Shown here in pieces: positions 9,413 through 18,636 of a stretch of 51,989 bases of DNA. The stretch's first letter is position 1; each line of letters starts with the position of its first letter. This DNA is from Pauljensenia sp902373545 (GTDB lineage Bacteria; Actinomycetota; Actinomycetes; Actinomycetales; Actinomycetaceae). Position numbers and translations under genes: made by a program. The notes under the pieces are model-generated. The model was given only the letters and a program-made list of their open reading frames with translations, was not told the DNA's origin and searched no databases. Where the stretch lies: contig NZ_JAPWAG010000017.1 of assembly GCF_041432775.1 (NCBI RefSeq), positions 1-51,989 on the forward strand, given 5' to 3'.

Positions 9413-9784
9413 TCAGCGGTCTCCCTTCTTCTTGTCTTCCTTGGTCCCCACCACGATGGTGATGTGGGAGGTGCGCTTGAGGATACGACCGGCGCGTCCC
9501 TGAGCACGGGGACGGATGCGCTTCATGGTCGGGCCCTCGTCCACGTATGCCTCGAGCACGAGCAGATCGGCCTCGTTGAAGGTCTCGCCGGCGTTTTCAG
9601 CCTTGACCTTCGAGTTGGCGACTGCGCTCAGCAGCACCTTGCGGACATCGGTGGCGACGGCCTGCGGGGCGAACCGCAGAATGTCGGCGGCCTCCAGAAC
9701 ACGCTTGCCGCGAACCTCGTTCACAACACGGCGGGACTTCTGGGGCGTGACGCGGATGAATCGCGCCTGCGCCTTGGCTTCCAT
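9413..9784 (-). CDS. rplV: 50S ribosomal protein L22
   Basis: Has a globular domain and a long hairpin that reaches the nascent-peptide tunnel constriction. 123 aa; PRAQGRAGRILKRTSHI is the hairpin and C-terminal signature. One base separates it from rpsC. Confidence 0.97.
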   Translation of the reverse strand: MEAKAQARFIRVTPQKSRRVVNEVRGKRVLEAADILRFAPQAVATDVRKVLLSAVANSKVKAENAGETFNEADLLVLEAYVDEGPTMKRIRPRAQGRAGRILKRTSHITIVVGTKEDKKKGDR

Positions 9785-9813
9785 GTATCTGCCTCTTCTT
9801 CCGTGGGGCCGGC

Positions 9814-10095
9814 TCAGCGCCGACGTCCCTTACGATCGTCCTTGTCGTGGCTGCGGAAAGTACGCGTGGGAGCGAACTCTCCGAGCTTGTGGCCCACCAT
9901 CGACTCGGTGACGAAAACGGGCACATGCTTACGGCCGTCGTGGACGGCGATGGTCAGGCCCAGGAAGTCCGGGGTGATGACCGAGCGACGCGACCAGGTC
10001 TTGATGACGTTCTTCGAGCCGGATTCGTTCGCGGCGTCGACCTTCTTGAGCAGGTGGTCGTCGACGAACGGGCCCTTCTTCAAACTACGCGGCAT
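9814..10095 (-). CDS. rpsS: 30S ribosomal protein S19
   Basis: Small-subunit head protein in the A-site bridge. 93 aa: MPRSLKKGPFVDDHLLKKV at the start and GHKLGEFAPTRTFRSH near the end are textbook. Between rplB (16-bp gap) and rplV. Confidence 0.97.
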   Translation of the reverse strand: MPRSLKKGPFVDDHLLKKVDAANESGSKNVIKTWSRRSVITPDFLGLTIAVHDGRKHVPVFVTESMVGHKLGEFAPTRTFRSHDKDDRKGRRR

Positions 10096-10111
10096 TTCAA
10101 TCGACTCCTAC

Positions 10112-10948
10112 TCAGCGGTTCTTGCCGGTCTTGCGACGGCGGACGATCATGCGATCGGACGCCTTCTTCGGACGACGGGTACGGCCCTCGGGCTTGCCCC
10201 AAGGCGACACGGGGTGACGACCACCGGACGTGCGGCCTTCACCACCGCCGTGCGGGTGATCGACCGGGTTCATGACGACACCACGGACGTGCGGGCGCTT
10301 GCCCTTCCAGCGCATACGGCCGGCCTTGCCCCAGTTGATGTTCGACTGCTCGGCGTTGCCGACCTCGCCGATGGTGGCGCGGCAGGTGGCCTCGACGTTA
10401 CGGATCTCGCCGGAGGGCATACGCAGCTGGGCGAAGCGGCCTTCCTTAGCGACGAGCTGCACGGAGGTACCAGCGGAGCGAGCGATCTTGGCGCCGCCAC
10501 CCGGGTAGAGCTCCACAGCGTGCACAACGGTACCCAGGGGGATGTTGCGCAGCTGCAGGGAGTTGCCGGGCTTGATGTCAGCGCCAACGCCAGCCTCGAT
10601 GTGATCGCCCTGCTTGAGGCCGGTCGGAGCGAGGATGTAGCGCTTCTCGCCATCCGCGTAGTGCAGGAGGGCGATGCGGGCCGTGCGGTTGGGGTCGTAC
10701 TCGATGTGAGCGACCGTCGCCGGGACGCCGTCCTTGTCGTGACGACGGAAGTCGATCACGCGGTACTGGCGCTTGTGGCCGCCGCCGCGGTGGCGGGAGG
10801 TCACGCGGCCGTTGTTGTTACGGCCACCGGTCTTGTGCAGCGGGCGCAGCAGCGACTTCTCGGGGGTGTCGCGCGTGATCTCGACGAAGTCAGAGACGGA
10901 CGAGAAGCGACGGCCCGGAGTCGTGGGCTTGTACTTGCGAATTCCCAT
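10112..10948 (-). CDS. rplB: 50S ribosomal protein L2
   Basis: Needed for subunit association and the peptidyl transferase centre. 278 aa; the conserved histidine region VDHPHGGGEGRTSGG is present, as is the N-terminal KPTTPGRR. Full length and undisturbed. Confidence 0.98.
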   Translation of the reverse strand: MGIRKYKPTTPGRRFSSVSDFVEITRDTPEKSLLRPLHKTGGRNNNGRVTSRHRGGGHKRQYRVIDFRRHDKDGVPATVAHIEYDPNRTARIALLHYADGEKRYILAPTGLKQGDHIEAGVGADIKPGNSLQLRNIPLGTVVHAVELYPGGGAKIARSAGTSVQLVAKEGRFAQLRMPSGEIRNVEATCRATIGEVGNAEQSNINWGKAGRMRWKGKRPHVRGVVMNPVDHPHGGGEGRTSGGRHPVSPWGKPEGRTRRPKKASDRMIVRRRKTGKNR

Positions 10949-10970
10949 TGTTCAAATGTCCCTTCGGTTC

Positions 10971-11276
10971 TCAGGCCTGATCGCCGAAGATGTCGATGGT
11001 GCCCTCACGCACGGTGACGATGGCACGCTTGACGTCCTTGCGCTTACCGATCCCGTTACGGGTGCGGTAGGTCTTGCCCTTGCGGTTCTGGGTGGCGATG
11101 GAACCGATCTTGACGCCGAAGATACGCTCCAGGGCAATCTTGATCTCGGTCTTGTTCGCGCGGGGGTCAACCTCGAAGGTGTACTTGCCCAGGTCCATCA
11201 GGGCGAGCGACTTCTCGGTGGTGACCGGCTTCAGGATGATGTCGCGGGGGTTCTTGCCCGCTTCGATCGTGCTCAC
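10971..11276 (-). CDS. rplW: 50S ribosomal protein L23
   Basis: Sits at the tunnel exit and docks trigger factor and SRP. 101 aa; starts on a GTG overlapping the rplD stop (GTGA). The ILKPVTTEKSLALMD and FEVDPRANKTEIKIALE motifs mark the family. Confidence 0.96.
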   Translation of the reverse strand: MSTIEAGKNPRDIILKPVTTEKSLALMDLGKYTFEVDPRANKTEIKIALERIFGVKIGSIATQNRKGKTYRTRNGIGKRKDVKRAIVTVREGTIDIFGDQA

Positions 11277-11917
11277 TTGGTCTCCTCCTTGGTACCGAGG
11301 AAGGCCTCCAGGGCGGCCTGCGTGAAGACGATGTCATCGGCGTCCAGGACGTCGTACGTGTTCAGCTGGTCGGCCCACAGAACGTGAACCTCGGGAACGT
11401 TGCGCAGGGACAGCGCGGTCAGTTCGTTGCCACGCTCGAGAACGACGAGAGCCTGGCGGTCCTCGACGATGGCTCGCAGGGCGGCCAGAGCAGCCTTGGT
11501 CGAGGGCTTCTCGCCTTCGAACAGGGCGGTGACAACGTGGATGCGGTCGGCGCGCGCACGGTCAGACAGAGCGGAGCGCAGAGCGCCCTGCTTCATCTTC
11601 TTGGGGGTGCGCTGGTCGTAGTCACGCGGCTGAGGGCCGTGGACGATGCCGCCGCCGGTGAAGTGAGGCGCACGGATGGAGCCCTGGCGAGCGTTACCGG
11701 TGCCCTTCTGACGGAACGGCTTCTTGCCGCCGCCAGCGACCTCACCGCGGGTCTTCGTCGCGTGCGTGCCCTGACGGGCGGCCGCAAGCTGAGCGACGAC
11801 AACCTGGTGCATCAGCGGAATGTTGGTGGGGACGTCAAAGGTCGAACCGGGGAGAACGACGGAGCCCGCCTTCTTGCCCTCGAGGTCGATGACGTCAACG
11901 TTACGATCGTCAGCCAT
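11273..11917 (-). CDS. rplD: 50S ribosomal protein L4
   Basis: Tunnel-lining protein whose long loop reaches the constriction; in enterobacteria also a repressor of the S10 operon. 214 aa from the ATG giving MADDRNVDVID, two codons inside the open frame, which otherwise starts at a GTG overlapping the rplC stop. The loop motif KKPFRQKGTGNARQGSIRAP is intact. Confidence 0.95.
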   Translation of the reverse strand: MADDRNVDVIDLEGKKAGSVVLPGSTFDVPTNIPLMHQVVVAQLAAARQGTHATKTRGEVAGGGKKPFRQKGTGNARQGSIRAPHFTGGGIVHGPQPRDYDQRTPKKMKQGALRSALSDRARADRIHVVTALFEGEKPSTKAALAALRAIVEDRQALVVLERGNELTALSLRNVPEVHVLWADQLNTYDVLDADDIVFTQAALEAFLGTKEETK

Positions 11918-11919
11918 GA

Positions 11920-12585
11920 TCACGCACCCTTCACGGAGGAGCGAACCAGGACCACGCCGTTCTTGGGACCCGGGATGGCGCCGCTGATGAGCAGCAGGCC
12001 CTTCTCGGTGTCCACGGCCTGGATCGTCAGGTTCTGAACAGTACGACGGTTGCCACCCATGCGGCCGGCCATGCGCAGGCCCTTAAAGATGCGACCGGGG
12101 GTCGCGCAAGCGCCGATCGAGCCGGGCTTACGGTGGTTGCGGTGCGCACCGTGGGAGGCGGAAACGCCGGCGAAGCCGTGACGCTTCATAACGCCGGCAA
12201 AGCCCTTGCCCTTGGTGGTGCCGGAGACGTCGACGGACTGGCCAGCCTCGAAGGTGGCGGCGTCGAGTTCCTGGCCGAGCTCGTAGGAGTCGTGCTCGGA
12301 GGTGCGGACCTCAGCGAGGTGACGGCGGGGGGTAACCCCGGCCTTCTCGAAGTGGCCCTGCAGGGGCTTGGTGACCTTACGGGAGTCAATCTCACCGAAG
12401 CCAAGCTGAATAGCGGAGTAGCCGTCGACCTCTTCGGTACGAACCTGGGTCACGACGTTGGTGCCGACCTGCACGACAGTCAGGGGCACGAGGTGGCCGT
12501 CGGCATTCCAGACCTGGGTCATGCCGAGCTTGCGGCCGAGCAGCGCCTTAATGGGCGCGCCAGCGTGCTGCTTCTTGTTAGTCAT
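11920..12585 (-). CDS. rplC: 50S ribosomal protein L3
   Basis: Early assembly protein close to the peptidyl transferase centre. 221 aa with an N-terminus of MTNKKQHAGAPIKALLGRKL, GTTKGKGFAGVMKRHGF and the GGNRRTVQNL loop. Eleven bases after rpsJ. Confidence 0.97.
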   Translation of the reverse strand: MTNKKQHAGAPIKALLGRKLGMTQVWNADGHLVPLTVVQVGTNVVTQVRTEEVDGYSAIQLGFGEIDSRKVTKPLQGHFEKAGVTPRRHLAEVRTSEHDSYELGQELDAATFEAGQSVDVSGTTKGKGFAGVMKRHGFAGVSASHGAHRNHRKPGSIGACATPGRIFKGLRMAGRMGGNRRTVQNLTIQAVDTEKGLLLISGAIPGPKNGVVLVRSSVKGA

Positions 12586-12596
12586 TGCAGATGTCC

Positions 12597-12905
12597 TCAG
12601 AGCTTGATCTCGATGTTGACGTCCGCAGGCAGGTCGAGGCGCATGAGCGAGTCGACGGCCTTGGGGGTCGGGTCGATGATGTCGATGAGCCGCTTGTGCG
12701 TGCGCATTTCAAAGTGCTCGCGGCTGTCCTTGTACTTGTGGGGCGACCGGATGACAACGAAAACGTTCTTCTCGGTCGGCAGCGGCACCGGGCCCACGAC
12801 CGTGGCGCCCGCACGCTGTACGGTGTCCACGATCTTGCGCGCGGAGCTGTCGATGACCTCGTGGTCATACGACTTGAGCCGGATGCGGATCTTCTGTCCC
12901 GCCAT
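12597..12905 (-). CDS. rpsJ: 30S ribosomal protein S10
   Basis: First gene of the S10 cluster; also NusE, the S10 partner of NusB in transcription antitermination and coupling. 102 aa, MAGQKIRIRLKSYDHEVID at the start. SD-like GAAGAGG lies upstream. Confidence 0.97.
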   Translation of the reverse strand: MAGQKIRIRLKSYDHEVIDSSARKIVDTVQRAGATVVGPVPLPTEKNVFVVIRSPHKYKDSREHFEMRTHKRLIDIIDPTPKAVDSLMRLDLPADVNIEIKL

Positions 12906-12942
12906 GCCGTCTTACCTCTTCTCGTACAGATTCGCCGCCGGT

Positions 12943-12964
12943 CCCCGCACTCGGGCGTGTCGCA
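12943..12964 (+). repeat. 22-bp direct repeat, copy 1
   Basis: Identical to 13218-13239; starts CCCCGCACTCGGGC. It falls within the expected rpsJ 5' leader about 40 bp upstream of the start codon. Confidence 0.7.
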
Positions 12965-13086
12965 CCCGTCGTGCTCGCGATCCCTCGCGAGGGACCGACG
13001 TCTTGTCCAAAGATCTTGGGCATATTGCCCGACCCATACGTGATGGCACGCATGGGCCACCCCAGATACGCTGAGGCAACCGTGCC

Positions 13087-13116
13087 ATTCTGTCAGAGTT
13101 CCACCCGCGAGCACAA
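13087..13116 (-). promoter_or_regulatory. Candidate promoter of the S10 cluster
   Basis: On the minus strand, TTGTGC (13111-13116), an 18-bp spacer and CAGAAT (13087-13092); each box matches four of six consensus positions. It would give a leader of about 175 nt for rpsJ. Other weak pairs exist, so this is a guess from pattern only. Confidence 0.35.
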
Positions 13117-13217
13117 TCCCAACGGCTTATTCTCGCATGTGAAACCACCGACAGAGTGGCGCCAGCGCGGTGTTTACCGCCAATGGCAGCAGCAACCGTC
13201 ACCAAGAAACTAACGTA

Positions 13218-13239
13218 CCCCGCACTCGGGCGTGTCGCA
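13218..13239 (+). repeat. 22-bp direct repeat, copy 2
   Basis: Same 22 bases as 12943-12964, 275 bp away, in the same orientation. The flanks differ, so the identity is confined to the 22-mer. Confidence 0.7.
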
Positions 13240-13530
13240 AGTGGGGATGCGTCACACCGCAGTTGTACGAGGCCTGCCTGGCCCGTGATGACAAGGTTAT
13301 CCGCGCGTGTGGGGCCCGTTGCGCGCACAAGGGTGATCAGTCTCTCGAGACAAACCCATGCTCGCATCAGCGCTCCGCGTGCGACGGTGCACCGCTGTCA
13401 GCATCACGCGCGACAATGGGCACAACACCACTAGTAGCAACCAACAACCCTCACAACGCCCGGTCCACACAACCAGACCAGGCCACCCCCGTGTGGAGTG
13501 GTGACACGATTGCGAACGTCCCACACATGC

Positions 13531-13627
13531 GGATAGGTTAGCCACTCACGTATAGGTTAGCCGCTTACGGATAGGTTATGAGACTATCCGCATGTGCGTA
13601 ACCTATCCACGAGCGCGTTACCTATCC
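13531..13627. repeat. Six-box dyad array, locus 1
   Basis: Three forward boxes of GGATAGGTTA at 13531-13540 (exact), 13550-13559 (one mismatch) and 13569-13578 (exact), then after a single central base (13579) three inverted boxes at 13580-13589 (degenerate, only the GGATAG half), 13599-13608 (exact TAACCTATCC) and 13618-13627 (one mismatch). Every box is exactly 19 bp from the next on its side, and the array is symmetric about 13579. Spacers between boxes are not complementary, so the pattern points to protein-binding boxes and not an RNA stem. Same geometry as 44359-44455. Confidence 0.9.
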
Positions 13628-13692
13628 GCAAGCAACGCAAATATGCCCACGCGGAGCACCACACTCCCCCGCCGCACGCCGGGCATAGCGAA

Positions 13693-13724
13693 GGGCCCCG
13701 CCTCCCACGTGGGAGGCGGGGCCC
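13693..13724 (-). terminator. Terminator after tuf
   Basis: A 32-bp perfect palindrome with 16-bp arms (13693-13708 and 13709-13724), centred on CACGTG, 54 bp after the tuf stop. Very stable hairpin without a clear T tract, as is usual in high-GC actinobacteria. Confidence 0.8.
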
Positions 13725-13778
13725 TCAATGCCGCTGGATCAGCAGCGAATCATATCTGAGACAAACTCAGAGGGTGAT

Positions 13779-14966
<1,188 letters not shown>

Positions 14967-15070
14967 TTGTGTCCTCCTGGACTCGGGTAGAAATTCTCAG
15001 CCTACGGCTAGGTGCCACTTTAACACCACTGGGGCTTGAGACCTACTGGGTTTACTTGTGTGTGAGGCGG

Positions 15071-15102
15071 CTCGCAGGGGCAGGTCACCCTGCCCCCACG
15101 AG
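15071..15102 (-). terminator. Terminator after fusA
   Basis: Hairpin with GGGGCAGG (15077-15084) and CCTGCCCC (15089-15096), extended by CTCG/CGAG, 14 bp beyond the fusA stop. Confidence 0.65.
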
Positions 15103-15115
15103 CCCCCGGTGGGAC

Positions 15116-17239
15116 TCAGTTGCCCCGAGACTTGCCGACGATCTCATCCGCGACCGCGCGCGGAACCTCGGCGTAGCTGTCGAACTCCATGGAGTAGACA
15201 GCGCGGCCCTGCGTCTTGGAGCGCAGGTCGCCCACGTATCCGAACATCTCGGACAGCGGCACCTGAGCCTTCACGACGCGGACGCCGTGCTGCTCATCCA
15301 TCGAGGAGATCTGGCCACGACGGGAGTTGAGGTCGCCGATGACGTCGCCCATGTACTCCTCGGGAGTACGGACCTCGACGGCCATGATGGGCTCGAGGAG
15401 GACGGGGTTCGCCTTCTTAGCAGCTTCCTTCAGCGCCATCGAGCCAGCAACCTTGAACGCCATTTCGGAGGAGTCAACCTCGTGGTAGGCGCCGTCGAGC
15501 AGCGTGGCCTTGATGTCAACCATCGGGTAGCCGGCGAGAACGCCGGACTGCATGGCGTCCTTGATGCCTGCATCGACCGAGGGGATGTACTCGCGCGGAA
15601 CGCGGCCACCGGTGACCTTGTCCTCGAACATGTACTCTTCCTCGGAGTCCGCCGGGAGCGGCTCAAGGGCGATGATGACACGCGCGAACTGACCGGAACC
15701 ACCGGTCTGCTTCTTGTGCGTGTACTCGTACTTCTCGACCGTCTTACGGATGGTCTCACGGTAGGCAACCATCGGGTTACCAACGTTGGCCTCGACCTTG
15801 AACTCGCGACGCATACGGTCGACGATGATGTCGAGGTGCAGCTCGCCCATACCACCGATGATGGTCTGGCCGGTCTCGGGATCGAGCTCGACGGTGAACG
15901 TCGGGTCCTCTTCCGCGAGCTTCTGGATGGCGACGCCCATCTTCTCCTGGTCGGCCTTCGACTTGGGCTCGACGGCAACCTGGATAACGGGGGCGGGGAA
16001 GGTCATCGACTCGAGGACGATCGGCTTGTCGATAGCGGCAAGCGTGTCACCCGTGGTCGTGTCCTTCAGGCCGATGACCGCGTAGATGTGGCCAGCGTGC
16101 GCCACGTCGACGGGGTTCTCCTTGTTGGAGTGCATCTGGAAGATCTTGCCGATGCGCTCCTTCTTGCCCTTGGTCGAGTTGAGGACCTGGGAACCGGACT
16201 CAACCTTGCCGGAGTACACGCGGATGAAGGTGAGCTTGCCGTAGAAGGGGTGAGCGGCGATCTTGAAGGCCAGAGCGGAGAAGGGTTCCTTCTCGTCGGG
16301 CTTACGAATCTCGGTCTCTTCCTCGGTCTCAGAGCCGGGGAGGAAGCCGCGAACGTCGCCGATGTCGAGCGGCGAGGGCAGGAAGTCCACGACGGCGTCG
16401 AGGACGGGCTGCACGCCCATGTTGCGCAGAGCGGTACCACAGTACACGGGGAAGGCGCGAGAGGAGATGGTCAGGAGGCGGATACCTTCCTTGATCTGCT
16501 CGAGCGTCAGGTCACCGTTCTCCAGGTACGCCTCGGTCAGCTCGTCGGAGCCCTCAGCGGCGGCCTCGACGAGGGCCTCACGGTACTCCTCGGCCTGTTC
16601 CTGGTACTCCTCCGGGATGGGGCCGCGCACAACGAGGGAGCCGAGCGTGTCGTTGCCCTTGTCGTCCTTGGTCGGGTAGGTCAGCGCCTCCATGGTCAGC
16701 AGGTCGATGTTGCCAACGAAGTCGTTCTCGGCACCCATCGGGAGCTGCATGACGATCGGGGTCGCGTGGAGACGATCCTTAATCGTGCCAACCGAGAAGT
16801 AGAAGTCGGCACCCATCTTGTCCATCTTGTTGATGAAGCAGATACGGGGGACGTCGTACTTGTCGGCCTGACGCCACACGGTCTCGGACTGGGGCTCAAC
16901 GCCCTCCTTGCCGTCGAACACGGCGACAGCGCCGTCGAGGACGCGCAGCGAGCGCTCAACCTCAACGGTGAAGTCAACGTGACCGGGGGTGTCAATAATG
17001 TTGATCTGGTTACCGTTCCAGAAAGAGGTGACGGCGGCGGACGTAATCGTGATGCCGCGTTCCTTTTCCTGTTCCATCCAGTCGGTCGTCGAGGCACCGT
17101 CGTGCGTCTCGCCGATCTTGTAGTTGATGCCCGTGTAGAACAGGATTCGTTCCGTCACGGTCGTCTTGCCGGCATCGATGTGAGCCATGATGCCAATGTT
17201 GCGGACCTTGTTGAGATCCGTCAGCACCTCTAGTGCCAC
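15116..17239 (-). CDS. fusA: Elongation factor G
   Basis: GTPase that drives translocation and, with RRF, ribosome recycling. 707 aa: AHIDAGKTT P-loop at about 19-27, switch-II DTPGHVDF, NKMDKMG, then domains II-V through GYVGDLRSKTQGRA. Start is GTG (MALEVLTDLNK) with AAGGAA upstream. Flanked by hairpins on both sides, so it can be transcribed as a single gene within the str region. Confidence 0.98.
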   Translation of the reverse strand: MALEVLTDLNKVRNIGIMAHIDAGKTTVTERILFYTGINYKIGETHDGASTTDWMEQEKERGITITSAAVTSFWNGNQINIIDTPGHVDFTVEVERSLRVLDGAVAVFDGKEGVEPQSETVWRQADKYDVPRICFINKMDKMGADFYFSVGTIKDRLHATPIVMQLPMGAENDFVGNIDLLTMEALTYPTKDDKGNDTLGSLVVRGPIPEEYQEQAEEYREALVEAAAEGSDELTEAYLENGDLTLEQIKEGIRLLTISSRAFPVYCGTALRNMGVQPVLDAVVDFLPSPLDIGDVRGFLPGSETEEETEIRKPDEKEPFSALAFKIAAHPFYGKLTFIRVYSGKVESGSQVLNSTKGKKERIGKIFQMHSNKENPVDVAHAGHIYAVIGLKDTTTGDTLAAIDKPIVLESMTFPAPVIQVAVEPKSKADQEKMGVAIQKLAEEDPTFTVELDPETGQTIIGGMGELHLDIIVDRMRREFKVEANVGNPMVAYRETIRKTVEKYEYTHKKQTGGSGQFARVIIALEPLPADSEEEYMFEDKVTGGRVPREYIPSVDAGIKDAMQSGVLAGYPMVDIKATLLDGAYHEVDSSEMAFKVAGSMALKEAAKKANPVLLEPIMAVEVRTPEEYMGDVIGDLNSRRGQISSMDEQHGVRVVKAQVPLSEMFGYVGDLRSKTQGRAVYSMEFDSYAEVPRAVADEIVGKSRGN

Positions 17240-17284
17240 GAGTGTGGTTCCTTCGTTCGAAGTGGTAGGTGTATTTGCTGCGTG

Positions 17285-17314
17285 AGACGAGGCCCGGTTG
17301 CCCAGGCCTCGTCT
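17285..17314 (-). terminator. Terminator between rpsG and fusA
   Basis: Arms AGACGAGGCC (17285-17294) and GGCCTCGTCT (17305-17314), ten-base loop, located 6 bp after the rpsG stop. It belongs to the GACGAGGCC family of stems seen at several other gene ends here. Confidence 0.65.
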
Positions 17315-17319
17315 TTACA

Positions 17320-17790
17320 TCACCAGCGGTAGTGCGCGAAGGCGCGGTTGGACTCAGCCATCTTGTGCATGTCCTCACGACGCTTCACAGCGGCGCCGAG
17401 GCCGTTGGAGGCATCGAGGATCTCGTTGGCGAGACGCTCGGTCATGGTCTTCTCGCGACGCTGACGCGAGAAGTCAACCAGCCAGCGCAGGGCCAGCGTC
17501 GTGGCGCGCGCGGGGCGAACCTCGACGGGGACCTGGTAGGTCGCGCCGCCGACGCGGCGGGAGCGGACCTCGAGGGCCGGACGAATGTTCTCGAGAGCGC
17601 GCTTGAGCACGGAGACGGGTTCCTGCTCGGTGCGCTCGCGAACGGTTTCAAGTGCGCCGTAGACGATGCGCTCGGCGACGGTCTTCTTGCCGTCGAGGAG
17701 GACGCGGTTGACCAGCTGGGTCACGACCTTGGAGCCGTAGACCGGGTCATCGACGAGGGGGCGACGGGGAGCGGGGCCCTTACGAGGCAT
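17320..17790 (-). CDS. rpsG: 30S ribosomal protein S7
   Basis: Organises the 3' domain of 16S rRNA in the head. 156 aa, MPRKGPAPRRPLVDDPVYGS at the start; ends DMHKMAESNRAFAHYRW, the shorter form. ATG shares one base with the rpsL stop (TAATG). Confidence 0.97.
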   Translation of the reverse strand: MPRKGPAPRRPLVDDPVYGSKVVTQLVNRVLLDGKKTVAERIVYGALETVRERTEQEPVSVLKRALENIRPALEVRSRRVGGATYQVPVEVRPARATTLALRWLVDFSRQRREKTMTERLANEILDASNGLGAAVKRREDMHKMAESNRAFAHYRW

Positions 17791-18164
17791 TACTTCTTCT
17801 CCTTCTTCGCGCCGTAACGGGAACGGGCCTGCTGACGGCCGCGGACACCCTGGGTGTCCAGCGAACCGCGGACGATGCGGTAACGCACGCCGGGCAGGTC
17901 CTTCACACGACCACCGCGAACGAGCACGATCGAGTGCTCCTGCAGGTTGTGGCCCTCACCGGGGATGTACGCGGTCACCTCGATGCCCGACGAAAGGCGC
18001 ACACGAGCGACCTTTCGCAGAGCCGAGTTCGGCTTCTTCGGCGTGGTGGTGTACACACGGGTGCACACGCCGCGACGCTGGGGGGAGCCCTTCAGCGCGG
18101 GGGTCTTCACCTTCGCGCGCTTCGAGACACGTCCCTTGCGGACGAGCTGCTGAATGGTAGGCAC
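17790..18164 (-). CDS. rpsL: 30S ribosomal protein S12
   Basis: Decoding-centre protein. The start is a GTG giving MPTIQQLVRKGR (124 aa, the normal length); the open frame runs 33 codons further upstream but has no support. GGAG lies 7 bp before the GTG. Lysines in TPKKPNSALRK (Lys43/44) and GGRVKDLPG, the sites of streptomycin-resistance changes in other species, are the sensitive-type residues. Confidence 0.96.
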   Translation of the reverse strand: MPTIQQLVRKGRVSKRAKVKTPALKGSPQRRGVCTRVYTTTPKKPNSALRKVARVRLSSGIEVTAYIPGEGHNLQEHSIVLVRGGRVKDLPGVRYRIVRGSLDTQGVRGRQQARSRYGAKKEKK

Positions 18165-18392
18165 TGGGTCTCCAGTTTCTTTCCGTCGGCGGCCTCCCCT
18201 CACTTTTGGGGCGGCCCTGATTGTCAGTCTTCCGCGACTGCGTTCACCCCCGTGTGGGCACACGTGTCCGCTGGGGGCCGGCGCGCCATGATAACCACGA
18301 GGGTCAGAGAATGACGCCCGGAGCTCCGACGGACGGAGCCCGCTCCCGGTTTCCCGGGCACAGAGGTTCCACAGAGGCGGGAACCACCCTCA

Positions 18393-18422
18393 AGGATAGC
18401 GGGCAATCCACCCGGGCGTCAA
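18393..18422 (-). promoter_or_regulatory. Predicted promoter of rpsL-rpsG
   Basis: Minus-strand TTGACG (18417-18422), 18-bp spacer, TATCCT (18393-18398). Good match for a housekeeping sigma-70-type promoter; leader of roughly 220 nt. The remainder of 18165-18546 holds no gene. Confidence 0.6.
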
Positions 18423-18546
18423 AGGATGTGTTTTGTGTTTCGCCCCTCATCCACGAGGCCGGGGCCGGTTTCGCCGCTCCCGTTTCCACGTGCGAGTGCC
18501 GGGGTTGTCCGGCGGCACGCCTCGCTGCCAACACGTCAGTGGCGCA

Positions 18547-18582
18547 GGAGGGGCCCGCAGGCTCTCGCCTGCGGACCCCTCC
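18547..18582 (-). terminator. Terminator after the GH3 pseudogene
   Basis: Long stem, arms 18547-18562 and 18567-18582 with one mismatch and a four-base loop (TCTC), 54 bp beyond the end of the decayed glycosidase. No T tract on either strand. Confidence 0.65.
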
Positions 18583-18636
18583 CCCACGGCTGTGACGCTC
18601 AGTCACACTCAATCGCGTTCGGCGATCCTGACGGCC

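Larger units (their letters stand above)
12906..13692. promoter_or_regulatory. Gene-free region between rpsJ and tuf terminator
   Basis: About 790 bp with no convincing gene. It holds the leader and promoter of the S10 cluster, a 14-bp perfect palindrome TCCCTCGCGAGGGA (12981-12994), a near-palindrome GGGCATATTGCCC at 13018-13030, a 22-bp direct repeat and the six-box array, each listed separately. The open frames here read through these repeats and have no family resemblance or RBS. Confidence 0.6.

Noticed and set aside
13531..13627. CRISPR array
   Set aside because: Boxes are only 10 bp, half are inverted, the pitch is 19 bp and there are no cas genes.
13299..13627. DnaA-box cluster or replication origin
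   Set aside because: TTATCC occurs but the consensus TTATCCACA does not repeat and no dnaA or dnaN is present; the boxes are TAACCTATCC.
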